Source: Gonatopus flavifemur
Taxonomy: Eukaryota > Arthropoda > Insecta > Hymenoptera > Dryinidae
Direction: 5' to 3'
Assembly: GCA_018340375.1 (NCBI GenBank)
Contig: JAFFJZ010000001.1
Coordinates: forward strand, 52,816,001-52,880,000
Length of the DNA stretch: 64,000 bases
How positions within the stretch are numbered: position 1 is the first letter of the stretch; each line of letters starts with the position of its first letter. Below, piece after piece: positions 12,901 through 25,900 of this stretch. The position numbers and the translations under genes were made by a program. The notes beneath the pieces were generated by a model. It made no database searches. It saw nothing but the letters and a program-made list of their open reading frames with translations, and had not been told where the DNA came from.

Positions 12901-15505
12901 TCTTTTAAATTTCAGTAACAATAAAGGCGAATCACCTCCCACGATTAATTCTGCGTCAGAGCTTCTACGATCTTCAAGAGCACCACCTCATGGAAATCGT
13001 TCTAGAAAACCTGTACCAAATACAGTAAGAATCTAGTTATATCCGTAGGGTGGTGTATATCTGTTTGGAATATATTCAAATTCTTGCTTCGTTGCTTTAG
13101 ATTTCGGAAGAAGCAGATGAGGTATTGGGTGTGAAAACTCCTTTGGTGGCTTCGGAGTTTGTCGAATGGAGCTGTGCTCAGTTCGCACAACCAGTGAGTT
13201 TCGATAACTATAACGATTCTGTACAGGACGTAGAGAGCAGAGCTCATCATGAACGCGAATGGAGGTGAGAATTGAGTTTTATTTATCATACTTTTTAAAC
13301 TGTTTATTCAGAAATTCAATATAGAAATATTAACAGCTTCTCCAGTTTATATGATTTATTATAATTAAGACATGTCAAGAGCTCACATCGAATTTGATAC
13401 GTTTGAAGGCATTCAATTGGGATCGCATTGTGATAAATTGTCAATCTATTTGTAATTTAAGTATACAATTGTACAAATCAGTTGACAAAAAGGATTGAAG
13501 GACCATACCTTTTCTTTTAAATAAAAGTTGAAATAAATATTTCAATTTCAAATTGCAGTTGATGAAAGAAATTGTTCTCTTCTTTATTGACTGCACTTGG
13601 AACGAATTATTGTGTCGTATTTTCACACTTTTATTCTAACTTCGGACAAAAGATTTCGAATTTTTATGTTCGAATTGTTGAAAGTGATGACTGACTCACA
13701 AATTCAATCAACAAAATTGAGCTGAAAAAAGCTTATTCAGTGCATATCAGATTCTTGTTTATATAGTATGAATCATTTAATTGTTACAGGTGTATAAGGA
13801 ATACAAAACAAAGAAAAGATGCAAGAGAAGAGCAACGTCGTGCAGCTCATAGTAGAATTGAAACTCAAATCTTCCACACCAGATGTCCACAGCCTCCAGA
13901 AGTTTTAACGTTTCATCCTTTCGAATCACATTTGGCAGTTGCATTGAAAGATTACTTTGGGTATGTTCGATTATATGATTTTATTGTACTGTGAAGATCT
14001 TTTAAGGAACAATATCAGTAAATTGTAGAGAATTAAATAATTTATAGTCACGTTATGATTCTCAATTCCATATTTGATTATTACAGCATTTGGGATTGGC
14101 ACACAGGCGCGAAATTGACGTACTATCCAAGTCGTGGTAACAGAATGTCAAGGGTAACAGCTTTAGAATTTGTGAATTCTCATGACGTGGCTTTGCTACT
14201 GGCTGGCTCCGATGACGGTTCGATTAGAATATGGAAGAATTACAACAGTCCTTTGAGTCGAGATCCAATTTTGTTAACAGCGTGGCAAGCTTTAGCAGAT
14301 ATACAACCAGCCACGAAAACTTCGAACAGTAAGTAATGATTTCCTACGATACATTAAAAATAATGTTTTTTGTTTTTGTTATTTTCGTTTCGTTTAATGA
14401 GAAGATTGGAACGAGAGAGTATTTTGAAGGATAGATGAAAGTATAGTTGATAGATTTTGTGGAGATTGACTACTTCTAAAATGTGTTTTATATAAATCAA
14501 ACGTGATGGAGTAGTGAAAACATGTGTGGAAATTGAACAATTGATTGACAAAATACGGAAAACTATATTCGTGTAATCGGATACAGATTGGAGTAATATG
14601 ATATAATGAAATATTCGAATGTGAAGAAGAAAAAATTCCTTAGAGGTTCATGGTTAGAATAGACATTAAGTTTTGTTAATCAAAAAATTACGACGTTTTA
14701 AGAGTGATTTTATAAATTTTCAGCATCAGCAGGTTTAGTTACAAAATGGGAACAAAAATCTCTGACTCTGGCAGTCACGGGGGATGTTAGGATCGTCAGA
14801 CTTTGGGACGCAGAGACAGAATTGAAGAAACAAGATATACCTACGGGTGCTGATTGTTGTGCAACTTGTATCGATGTGGATGGCACAGGTACGTTAGAGA
14901 ATATGAGATCTTCTGATGAAAGTTATTAACTTTTCATTTGACTTTCTTCTTTTTCAGGAGCAATTATGGCTGTAGGTTGCGGAGATGGTTCCGTAAGACT
15001 GTTTGATCGAAGATTACCTCCCGCGGAAGCAAGGATTATGACGTGGCGTGAACATACAGCTTGGGTATTAGGTACATTCTTAAGAAGATCAACTCCACAA
15101 TTGTTTACAGGTTCTTCATCCGGTGATATTAGAATATTTGATCTTAGAAAAAATTCATCCGTCAGTACGGTGCAAATTACTCAAAGTATCACGGCTTTAA
15201 CCGTGCACGAAGTTGCTGATGTTTTTGCCTGGTGAGTACCAAGTTCCAAATTTATTTGATAAAATATACAAGTAACGATACGTTACAACGATATATCACG
15301 TTTCAGTGGCTCGGCAAATCACTGTATCAGTGTGTACAACACTTTGGGACAGCATCTAAACACAATCAAGTTCCATGAAGGATTCATGGGGACGCGTTTA
15401 AGTGCTGTTGGGTGTCTTAGTTTTCATCCGTATCGAGCCATTTTGGCGGCAGGGTGCGTTGACAATACTATTACAACTTATGCTTCAGAGCAAATGCGTA
15501 GATGA
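6980..15505 (+). CDS. Raptor, regulatory-associated protein of TOR (TORC1 scaffold)
   Basis: The 22 coding exons are 6980-7144, 7235-7337, 7895-8136, 8210-8356, 8582-8754, 8823-8882, 8953-9053, 9119-9252, 9341-9724, 9798-9872, 10179-10436, 10538-10681, 10791-11043, 12516-12661, 12747-12844, 12916-13024, 13101-13264, 13790-13960, 14087-14328, 14724-14888, 14958-15231 and 15307-15505. All join in phase to 1268 residues, against about 1335 in vertebrates. Residues about 45-380 form the raptor N-terminal conserved, caspase-like domain, with [27 protein letters not shown] (His154) and VYDCSNAG (Cys197). An armadillo/HEAT-type helical region follows (about 380-800), then a Ser-rich linker and a C-terminal WD40 propeller (about 930-1268) with [22 protein letters not shown] and [15 protein letters not shown]. 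Raptor presents substrates such as S6K and 4E-BP to TOR kinase in the cytosol and at lysosomes. The start chosen is the first ATG in the frame, which stays open further upstream, so the N-terminus is the least certain part. Confidence 0.97.
11306..11347 (+). other. Candidate 42-nt cassette exon of raptor
   Basis: Inside the large intron between exons 11043 and 12516, a 42-nt segment is bounded by a CAG acceptor and a G|GTAATG donor. Its phase fits both neighbours and it would add 14 residues ([14 protein letters not shown], sharing the split glycine). It lies in the variable Ser-rich linker, where isoform differences would be tolerated. Without transcript data this is a prediction. Confidence 0.35.
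11741..11846. mobile_element. TTAAGAGGATA-type MITE in a raptor intron
   Basis: The ends TTAAGAGGATATTT and its diverged complement (GTATCTTCTCAA) bound about 106 bp. The interior resembles the 6237-6338 copy. Confidence 0.4.
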
Positions 15506-15960
15506 CCATCGGAAATTGACTTTCATTGGACTTGAGATAACGTTCGAGAAAATTGGCGTTCTCGCAAAGTCTTTTTAGGCTCATCTTTTGATTTTATATA
15601 AAGAGTGACGCAACTGAGCCTCAGGCTGTGAAGTACGTTTGTGTTTGTACATAAATATGAGTGAAAGAGGGGATTGGATTATATATACATTTTTAGGTGC
15701 ATTAAATGAACAAGCCCAAAACACGCATTATCTATGTCATAAAAAAGCAGGGAATTAAGATCTTGTGGTGTCAATAAGTGTTACCAGTAGTAGCAAAACT
15801 TATTCGAATAGCTTTAACGATTTGAAACGACGATTATGTAAACTTTGAAGTATCTCGAGAAGTATCATTGACATTTCTCAAGATTCTTTCATCGATTTGA
15901 TACTCAAAGTCTAAGCGTTCATCGTCTTCTTAATAAATTCGTCATGTTTTGCTTTCAATA
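15506..15960 (+). terminator. Raptor 3' UTR
   Basis: The stop codon TGA is followed by non-coding AT-rich DNA. A variant signal ATTAAA lies near 15701 and a canonical AATAAA near 15932. Either could end the raptor mRNA. Confidence 0.5.
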
Positions 15961-18900
15961 ATATAAACTATAGATATCCCATACGATGGCTCTCAAAAAT
16001 CAGCGAATACTTTTCCTGTGTATTCATTTGTTTGTATATTTGTAATCGTAATTTTACAACACTTTAGAATCTCTTTGAATAGCGGCCTTATTTATAGGCA
16101 TTACAAATTTCTACTTTCATTTATCTCGCTAAACGATTCAAAATTCTTTTCACAAAGTTGATTCCTCAAATGAGGAAGGTATTGATTTCGAATTCAATAC
16201 CATTGAATCATTCTTTGTTGATTTTGCGATATTATTTTGATCGATCATTGTATGAAAGCAAAACATATATCATACGCTTTTTTAGCGAAGTACAAAACGA
16301 GCCATAGTTTTTTATGTATAGAGGAATATTTTCTGAAGATGTGAATACATAATTGAAGATTGTTATTGAGAGCAATAATCATCGAATAGAAAAGCAATTA
16401 TCATGCCCGGTAAGTTGAATTTTATTTTCAAATTGAGGTTATATTTTTTCATATACCTTGATTGTTAGAAAACTTGAATTTCAAATTTCATAGGGCTTTG
16501 AAGTGAAAACGACGAATAATGTTGTAACGTTTCTTTGTATACCGCGCACCCATGTAAATAAATTTCGCATAATTATATAAGTGATAATTAATTACGATAT
16601 GATTGTGTATATACATATATGTATATATAAATATAGAGGGTGTGCCAGAAAACATTACGGTTCCTTCGAGGGATGATTCCGGAGGGAAAAACAAGAAACT
16701 TTTTCTCTTGAAAAGGAGTCTCGATCATTTTGTTTATAATTTCCAAAATATTTGCCTGAGGAATGAGTCATTTTTCTGAGACGAATAGAGTGTTCTCTGG
16801 GCATACCCTTTATACATATTATTTTCTTTAAACAGGTTCATCATGGTCTTTATTTTTATTTTTTTTCTTCATAATTTCTTAAGTAATTTGACAGAGAGAT
16901 CCAGATATCTCAACTTCTGAATCAATTGGGAAAATAATCCCAAAGGCAGTTCTTCTCTCATTGAGTTGTATCAGGTTAATATGGATTTTGATCTTCATTG
17001 GATAAAAAACATTGAGCTAAGTGCCTATCTACGAAATGTTGTAACAAAGGTATGATTGTATCATGAAATTTGTCCTGGGGATTCGTCATTTTGGTTTGAA
17101 TGCACTAGGTGGGATTCGTAAACGACGCGAATGTAGTCTCAATACTATATTTGAAATGCTTTTATGCTGTAATATATACATATATTAAAACTCCTAATTT
17201 TCACTCAAATCTTTCGATTGATACATTTTCGTATTTTTATAACGTATTTTCAACAGTCTATATCGTGACAAAATTTTTGGCTTCCTTCAAATGAAGTTGT
17301 TTATCAATGCTGCCTCATGCGAATTCAAATCAATGCAAATCGAATCAAGCTTTTGGTCATATGCAAATTCATATAATATCGATTTTGTGTTTCGTTTTAT
17401 ATGCCTTTGTTACAAAACTTGCATTGTGTGTTCAGCTATGTGTAGGTATATGTAATTAGTACATGATATTATGTACAACGCCCGCTTGATATTTGTCATT
17501 TGCTTTTTTTCCCCACTCAAATCTCATCTGAATACCTCTTTAGATGATGGTTTTTTCACTTCCTTGACTGCAGTTTTTGTCTTCATGAGCAGAAAAAAAG
17601 AGGTGCAAGAACATTTATCAAGTGCTTGGAGTGTATTCATGGAGGTAACGCACATAAGTATAGAGAATAAAGAACGCAATAGTAGAGATTTGATGTCCCT
17701 ACAGCCCAAAACGATGCATTGATCAAGCTGGTTTTGTACTTTCGAGATTCATCTACATGATATATTTTAACATTTGTTGCTCGTGGGTTTTTTCTAAATA
17801 TAATTTGCTCGGACTGTCATCTCCCTCAATGAATAAATTTGGCGTAAAGATAGGTTTGACTTCTCACGATTCAAAACGGATTTTCCATATTTTTGTACTC
17901 AATTCAAATTTAAGCGTATAAGCAGTTTTCAAACCAAACATTCTTCAAAAGGCCTTTGGAGTTGAAAAAATGGCAGTATATATACGTATTTGAAATGAAA
18001 GTCATTGAAAAAAGAAACCCAATGAAATAACAGCGTTATCAGAACTGAAAGAAAAGAGTTTTAATTACAAAAGAACGGTATAGTAGTTCTGTAAGCCTTT
18101 ACTTTTCTTGTGACCATCAACATCGTAGAATAGATTTTGATTGGAGTGGAGGGATTTTTATCTTTCTTTTAGCTTTCTAACAGTCACTGTGATTTATTTT
18201 TGATAATAACGTGTTCTAGGATCCCACTAGTGTAGTGTAAAAATCGAATCTCTTCACTCATAAACGTGATAATGTCATCGATGCTTCTCCAATATATTAT
18301 AAATTAAAAATTCATATGTTGAGGATCTTGGAATGCTTTGACAGTGTTGATGTATGGAAAATTTTCAATGAACAACATCTCAAAATTCTGTTATATCGGC
18401 AAAATGTGATTCTCGCGGTTTTAGAATACCAGAAAAAATACATTGATTGATTTTATTAAAATAATTATGTACAGATTTATCTCGTAATCAGGAAATAAAT
18501 TTGAGAACTCTGAGCATTACTTAGAACTTGAAACTTGGAAGTTTGTTGTTGAATTTATAAAAAACCCGTCATTCTTAAGAGGTTCCTGTTCTATCTCTCC
18601 TATCTGTTTTGTAACCTTTCCTGTTCTAAATTGATTTTTTTGGTTTCTTTCCAATCGGGTAATCTATGTTTTGAAAGCTTGAATTTTGAATATTTCCAAA
18701 CTTGTTGGTTGATGAGAGGTTTTGTCTTCTCGACGAAGGAAATAATTGATCCTTCATAAAAAATCAAGTACAACTCTGAACACTTTGGCGAAATTCAAAG
18801 TTTCGTATCAAAAAATTAGTTTTTGGACAATTTTACCCGGGTATCAAAGCAGGGAAAGTTATCGGAAGATGAAAGAAGAAACAGTTGATTCAGGCTATTC

Positions 18901-20701
18901 AATGTTTCACGAAATTGTCGATTGAGAATTCGAAATTTAAAATTCCATTTCATTTGAAAACTAGTTTGAAGTTACAAATTTACGACCTATGTTTGCAACT
19001 TATAAATGATTATTGGTAACGTGGTTGAAAATGAAGATATTTTAGAAACATTTCAAAGGATATCTTCCAGACATTAAAAGTGTTTGGAACTTTCGAAAAG
19101 GATCTTTTACCGTTGAGCTTCTTTCGAAGACAGAAATTGCTATATCGCTGAATTTACGTGCCAACACCACTCGATTACCTTTCCACGATCGAACAATCAC
19201 TCCCGGCGATTGTTTTTCATGAAAATCCAATATGAAAAAATCGCGTTAAGATCCCGCGTTTCACCCAAAGACTTTATCGAACTTCTTCATCTTGTAATTC
19301 CAGTTTTTGTCCTAGTTATTACGTTTGATGATACGATACGTCGACCAGAAATAAGCGCATTGATGTAGAATTCATGCTTCTTACGTTTTTTTTATTTTTC
19401 ACAAGAAAATCTTTTGAAGGAAAAGCCGTCCGGAGAGAGTCGTTAAACCGTTAGGGGCCAACGATTTTGGAAAAAGGCGCGTACAATGATACGTTTTTTT
19501 TCCTGGGTAAAGCCAATCATCGTTCACGGCTCTGAAGCTTACGCCTTGGAGTCCCTTAATTCGGCGACCTTTCATTATCCTCGAGATTTCCCGAGCGATA
19601 CAGACTAAAGTAGGAAAAAACATTGAAAGAGCCAGAGGGAGGCGGGGAAAAAAGTCAAAGGGAAGTGTGTACGTACTTAGAAGAATACCAGAGTGCCCAC
19701 AGTGACAAGAAAAATAGCTGGGTGATGGAAATTTATATCACCGGTGTTGAGCAGTTTCATTGTATAGACTCGTTGGACCTGTATCGTGATCGATAATAGC
19801 GTATATCATTATTCACACCGTAAAATTAACATGTTTGTAAATAACATTATAATGCAAGTGTATATAAATTGAAAAGTGATGAATGTTTCGCATGTTTGTT
19901 TCTCACTTTTCTTCTCACAAACGAGCCCACTTCAATGGTTATTAAGTACAAACAAATGGGTTTTCGGATCAAGATCTATATATCATTGTCACACATGAAT
20001 AACGGAGAAAATATCATGGTGTTGTAATTGCGATCCGGGAATTACAAGCCGTATTGAAATTATCGGTCGAGCCCATTACCGCGTCGCGGTGCGCCGGGTT
20101 ACGAGAATTGAAGCTCGAAAATCCGTCGTTTTTCAACGATGCCGTAACGATGATAGCGTGCTCACATGCCATATAGCTATAAGTTATATGTGTATACATA
20201 TATAATAGGATCTCGTTCTCTGACCAGGAGTACTAGGCCATTAGTATTCGTAGCATAATTTAGCCGCATCGCGTTCGCGGTATCCGTATTTGTCCTGATA
20301 AGCCAAATAACGATCCGCATGCTGAGGTGCTAGTGTACCAGTTTATACTTTTTAACGAGACCCTCGACGATATATTATGCATATCTATATCGTATGTAAG
20401 AGGAGAGGGTTGAAGAAACTTTGTTCACAAGAGATATATGATTTTTATGTACGTTGTACGTTATGTCACGATGTGATATGTAGCCTTATTTGATGCTCCC
20501 AGCACAATAGTTCGAACAACAAGCGCATCTGAATGGAGAAAATTTGATTTTCCAATGATGCGTAACAAAAACTGCCTTTTAATTTGGGAAATTTTTTATC
20601 GAATGTGATTCATTCTTCTTCACCCCTCTATGAAATCGATAAAAATCGAAAAATCTTCATGATTAAGATCCTTGTGAACATAATCGTTCATGCTGGAATC
20701 A
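15961..20701. other. Intergenic DNA without recognised gene
   Basis: No open frame here resembles a known protein, and those present are short and low in complexity. Two stretches (about 19400-19700 and 20020-20300) are clearly richer in CpG than their surroundings and have no evident repeats. They may be conserved non-coding DNA or untranslated exons. Confidence 0.5.
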
Positions 20702-21378
20702 TTAAGGAGATACTAGCCACATAAGGACATTAGCCAAATTTTTCGTGTAAGATTTCTTTAAAATACTTGAATATTTTCGAAATATCGCTCTATACAGAGT
20801 ATTTATATAGGCATTCAATAAATGCTGCCTAGAGCGATACTTTGAAAATATTCAAGTATCGTGAACCCTGCTTAAAGAATCTCATTGATTCCGATTAGAG
20901 CTTCGCATGAGACTCGCATCAAAGAAAGATAAAATAGTTACCGATAATTATTCCAATCTCTTGAAATATCAAGATGATCAAGATGATTTGAGAGTACAAA
21001 TGGAATCAACGGAATGGGATGGAACCTTGATCATTCAAACAAAATTAGCAGAAATATGCAACGAGACCTGCTCTGAGACTAGTTCCGAGACTGAGAGAAT
21101 ATCTTCGTTATCCCCTGCGATGGAATCGGAATTTCAAAAATTTTCAAAATTTTTATGTCTTAAATTTTCAAGACAGTAAATATAGATAATTCTTCAATTT
21201 AAGACGAGAATCTCGTGCGAAGCCCTAATTCCAAATTGAGAATCAATTCTTGATGGGTTTGAATCGGTTTTCTGCATCGGAATCAATGACAATCAATCGG
21301 TTGATTGAGACTTTTTAAGCAGGGAAGGAATCTTACACGAAAGATTTGGCTAAAATCCCGGCACTAGTGTCTCCTTGA
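20702..21378. mobile_element. TIR element with a hairpin inserted in its left arm
   Basis: The outer ends are TTAAGGAGATACTAG and its complement (CTAGTGTCTCCTTGA). The arms continue as inverted repeats through TTAGCCAAATTTTTCGTGTA and CCCTGCTTAAAGAATCTC. Between those two blocks the left arm is interrupted by a separate hairpin of about 105 bp (about 20760-20868) that the right arm lacks. A 90-codon ATG frame (20907-21179) lies in the loop. Confidence 0.6.
20907..21179 (+). CDS. Hypothetical 90-residue frame inside a TIR element
   Basis: This frame opens with ATG and encodes an acidic Ser/Thr-rich peptide (starting MRLASKKDKIVTDNYSN, with a SETSSETERISS stretch). I recognise no domain or transposase motif. 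It may be chance, a captured host exon, or a remnant of an element protein. The low-complexity composition argues for caution. Confidence 0.15.
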   Translation: MRLASKKDKIVTDNYSNLLKYQDDQDDLRVQMESTEWDGTLIIQTKLAEICNETCSETSSETERISSLSPAMESEFQKFSKFLCLKFSRQ

Positions 21379-22413
21379 GGTGACAATACTCGTATAATTC
21401 TCTCAAGTAATAAAATATGTGGCATATCCCATAAAAATCCTATCGGTTCCAGGAACGTAGAGAATTATAATCAGATGCGATGACATTAAATTTCGTTCAT
21501 CGTTGGTTAAGCAAAAGAAAAACATGGTGAAAAAAATTCGCGTTTCATTAGATCTGCAAAGCACATTGTACTCGTCATTATTTTGGTCGGTGGTTCTCGG
21601 TGGAACAGCAGGGAGCGTTTGGGCTTCCGCGACCATCATACGTTCTTTCATTCTTTAATCATATCTCACGCCTGGGATTTTCCCGCTCTCGGGCAATTTT
21701 TCTGAAACGAAATGAGTTTTCCCATTTTCTGCAAACTGGCTAGGTCGGTCGGTTCGTTTGTTGGTCGACGGACGCGGATGCCGCGAACTATACCACCGTA
21801 TTATTCCGTGCACTCGTAAAGTGTGCGTCGTTTCCTTCATGGCGAATACCATCTATCTTCATTTACGTGCTCCTTCGGATCGCGCATAGTGCGCGCTGTT
21901 GAGGATATTTCCAAAGGAAAGAAAAGATATTAGTATTATCCCGAGTATCCAGGGAAAACGTATAGGATGTTTCGAAATTCTTCATTCAGCTTTTTATGAT
22001 TTCTTCTTTGTGGGAATCTGGGTGATTTATGGGGAATACCAATCTTGATTTTCTGATAATCGGGGTCTATAATATTCGAATTGATTATTTTTATGTATTA
22101 TTTTGTAACAACTATCAGGTTTGAATTTGGGGAATAACTATTTCCAAGGGTGAAATCTTCCAAACTTGGGTGGATTTCAAAATGTATCCTGAAATTGAAG
22201 AGGATAAGGAATTCAAAATTTTCTAATAGAATGGGAATTAGTTTTTTGATAATGAGGTACTCATGCTGAGACAGTGGTCGTCCAGTAAACATTATTACTG
22301 TGGAAACTTCAAAAGACCTTCGATGCCCAGAGAGTATGGTATATCATAATTTCAAATGAATTCTTGTTTCGGGTGCATCAAATTTTTTGTATTGAGAAAG
22401 AATCAATTAAATA
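21379..22413. other. Intergenic DNA, partly CpG-rich
   Basis: No gene is recognised. The segment 21560-21900 has higher GC and CpG content than its surroundings, with no repeat structure that I can see. Confidence 0.4.
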
Positions 22414-23700
22414 TAGGGGAGCGAGGGGCTAGTTGTAACAGTTTTTGGAAAAATGCTAATATTGTGAAATATATACATAATTTCTTGCTCATCATTGAAT
22501 GTTTCGTAAGCGTGAACATTCACTCATCATATGCAAAAAGATATTTATCTAAAAGTTTGCTGATTTTAGCACAACAGACATTATTCCAAAACAAGTCAGC
22601 TGTTACAACTTATCCCGTACTTGGGGCTAGTTGTAACAGCCTTGGAGCAAATAGTAACACTAGAATAACTGCTCATTGAAAAGATGTTAACTTTTTGTTA
22701 TGGTACGATACTTATTGATAAATGAGCTGAGCTATGACTATTTTCTTATTGATCCGAATTTACAACACTTATTACGAAAATAAACTGTGAAAAATTAAGC
22801 TCAAGGTTGTAGAATCATCCTGTACTTATCAGCCTATTACCACAATCATTATGGGACTCCGATATTATTCAGTTAATTTTCATAGCCACTTATGATTATG
22901 ACTAAGATTGAATCATATTCAATCAATCAAAATCCGTAATCTTGATAAGGATTATCAAGTGAGTATTCATTATGAATACTTTGAATTGAAAATGAACTCT
23001 TGAAGAAAATCCTAATGTACAAAAAGAATTCACATCGCAATTCCATGAAGAATTTAACATAGTACAAACAAACAGGTGTAACATACAATAATGCTAGCAA
23101 AATTTAACATTATTGTGTATTCCACTTGTTTCTTGTATAATATCTGAATCAGGACATCTTCATTTTCTGAACCTGTTTCAGGTTTTCTTTTATAATTTCT
23201 CATTTTTAGATGGAAGAAGGATGGATGGAATGAAGACATTTGCATATCAACGATTAAAGAAATAAGTCGAACCAAGTCGAATAAGTGCGAACCGAAACAT
23301 GCTACAATATGCCCCGAAAGTTTGTTACAACTTGCCCCATCGTATGATTTCGGATATTTTCGTTGACTATTAAAAAACTATACAGGATTCATGAAAAAGT
23401 CATTTAAGCATTTCAAAGCTCAATACATAGACGAAATAAATAGTCACTTACATATTTGAAGAAGATCGATTAATAGGACTGAAATCAATGTTTGCAAAAC
23501 GATGTTTCTTTCATTTTCTGACTCAAATGGATCCAATGTTTGTAGACACTGACAGCACTGTCTCACGAGATACCGATAATGTGTAGTTAATGAAGCACGT
23601 CATAGATAGGAGATTTAATTCAAAATCCAGCGGCAATACTTGAAATCCATCGAATAATTTACAACAACCCTTGTTACAACTAGCCCCTACTTGTGCTATC
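22414..23700. mobile_element. TIR element with GGGGCTAGTTGTAACA ends and internal copies
   Basis: The left end carries GGGGCTAGTTGTAACA (about 22425-22440) and the right end its complement (about 23671-23687). Further copies or degraded versions of the word occur inside (near 22622 and 23305-23340, in both orientations). Total length is about 1.29 kb. No transposase is recognised. The subterminal repeats look like protein-binding sites of a non-autonomous DNA transposon. Confidence 0.5.
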
Positions 23701-24731
23701 TAGGTTGATATAGTGATGCTGATTCTTGAAAGGATCCATTCTTCTTTAAACAGAATATATAAAATTTTTATCAATATTTTATACAAATCTATAAAAACTG
23801 AATCATTTTTTTATAAAAAAGAATTCTGTTGAAAAATTGGCATCATTGATTTTAACTCATTCAAACTCAAGTTACTCTAGTACATTGTGAAAACTTTCTC
23901 TAAGAAAATTCCTATAAATTTATGTGAAGTAATTAAAATATACATGTGTTGGGAATTTTCCGAACTTGTCCGAAAATTTACTAGGAAATGTTGAAAAAAT
24001 CCCATAAAGTTTTGAGTTCTCAGTTAGATTTATGGGAAATTTCATATAAATTTATCGGAAATTGATTTCCCCACCAGTGATGGGAATTTTCCGGTTACTG
24101 TATGCAGGAAAATTCTGATTATTTTTTACAGTGTAGTTATAGACGGTATCAAACAGTATTAATTGTTTTTATCCAAGAATTTACGAATTTTTAATGAATT
24201 TAATAAAATATCGATCAAAACTTGATACAAATTTTATAAAAAATATGGTTACTGTCAAATCACCAATTTCTTAATGTTCTAAGGATTGTATATGCTGATG
24301 AAAGACTCAATTCATTGAACTGCACTCATTGATTTTGAAATAAATCATTCAATACAGGATGTCTAGATTTTAATGAAAGAATGAAAAGTGAAAATATACT
24401 GCAACTTCGAAGATAAGAGTGAAGATTCACTTTTATGGAATGGAATTCTTCTTCTCGTCGTATTCTTGAAGTTCGAATTGTTTATAGAAACAAATCGAAA
24501 ATACAAACTCACAAAATCTGATGAGTCATCGGTGTTGATGTCTCCGAATTAACTCCTTGGAACTGAAAATATCGGATGAAAAATGTACCGCAAAAATTTG
24601 GGACTTTGAAAGCTGATTATCTCGTCATTTGATTAAAAATGGACGATTCAAACTTCAGAAACATTTTCTGTCGACATTGTAGTATTTTCATTCCAAAAAA
24701 TACAGAGGAATCATCTCAACGATCAAAACAA
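23701..24731. other. AT-rich spacer without recognised gene
   Basis: I see short degenerate repeats (GAAATTT/AAATTTCC words near 23940-24110) but no coding frame or clear element boundary. Confidence 0.4.
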
Positions 24732-25323
24732 CCCGTATGGAAATATTTCGCTGAAAACTGTTTACGAAACCATGAATAATCTTTGAAAAACATCCCATTT
24801 TCTCTGCAAAAATCTGAAAAACTCTGATAAACTGTGAGAATCTCTAAAATTTTATGAGAAATCTATTAAATTTGAGGCTTTCTGCAGATAATTTTTTCAG
24901 AGTTTTTCAAAGTTTCTTCATTTTTCCCAGACAAATAGAAACGAAACTGGGATCTGAAAATATTTAGACAAAACTCTAATGAATTGTTGATATTTTTCTG
25001 ATTGTTGAAAAATTTTTGAATCCAATAAATATACATTCATGTGCTATATTCGTGTGAAATTTTTTTCAGTAGTCAGAAAAATGTTAGAAGTTCATCAGAG
25101 CTTCGCCAGAATTTTTTTAAAGCGCTATTTCGTCCCTATTTGTCTGCGAAAAACTGACAAAAGTTTGTACAGAATGTTCCAAATTTATCAGATTGCTCAT
25201 GAAAATTTGAAAAATTCTCAGAGTTTGTGAGAGTTTTTCAGATTTTCGCAGAGAAAATGCGATGTTTTTCAAAGATCATTCATGATTTCGTAGAATTTTT
25301 TCAGCAAAATATTTCCATACGGG
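24732..25323. mobile_element. Palindromic element, CCCGTATGGAAATATTT ends
   Basis: The left end CCCGTATGGAAATATTTCG is matched by the complementary right end. AA flanks both sides, consistent with a 2-bp duplication. The arms are made of variants of TCTGAAAAACTCT and CAGAGTTTTTCA. There is no coding capacity. Confidence 0.7.
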
Positions 25324-25397
25324 AATGTTTTTTTATTTTATTACAATATCTTTGCCATCTTTGGTGGCATCCGAACCTACCCTAACAGCGATTCCTA

Positions 25398-25900
25398 CCC
25401 GAAGGGAACATGAAGCTTCAGCGAACGTTCAGATTAGATCTGTGTAGATCGGTCCAAAGCTTCACAGGAGCTCACTTTTAGATTCACAAACGTTTCACAA
25501 AGGTTTTACGAACGTTGAAATGTCCGCCTCGAAATACTTTCAAGGAAGATAGATTGAACGTTGATGAAGGTTCATCGAAGGTTTGATGAAGCTTTACAAA
25601 AATATCTATACTTATATTAATTTCCATTAATTTTTGATCATTACTAATTAATGATTATTAATCTAAATTAACGGAAATTGATATAAGTATAGATATTTTT
25701 GTAAAGCTTCATCAAACCTTCGATGAACCTTCATGAACGTTCAATCTATCTTCCTTGAAAGTATTTCGAGGCGGACATTTCAACGTTCGTAAAACCTTTG
25801 TCAAACGTTTGTGAATCTAAAAATGAGCTCCTGTGAAGCTTTGGACCGATCTATACAGATCTAATCTGAACGTTCGCTGAAGCTTCATGTTCCCTTCGGG
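25398..25900. mobile_element. 503-bp long hairpin element, CCCGAAGGGAACATGAAG ends
   Basis: The two arms of roughly 220 bp are almost identical in inverted orientation, with TA on each side. Words such as GAACGTTC and GAAGCTTCA recur. A diverged sister copy lies at 33373-33875. Confidence 0.75.
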
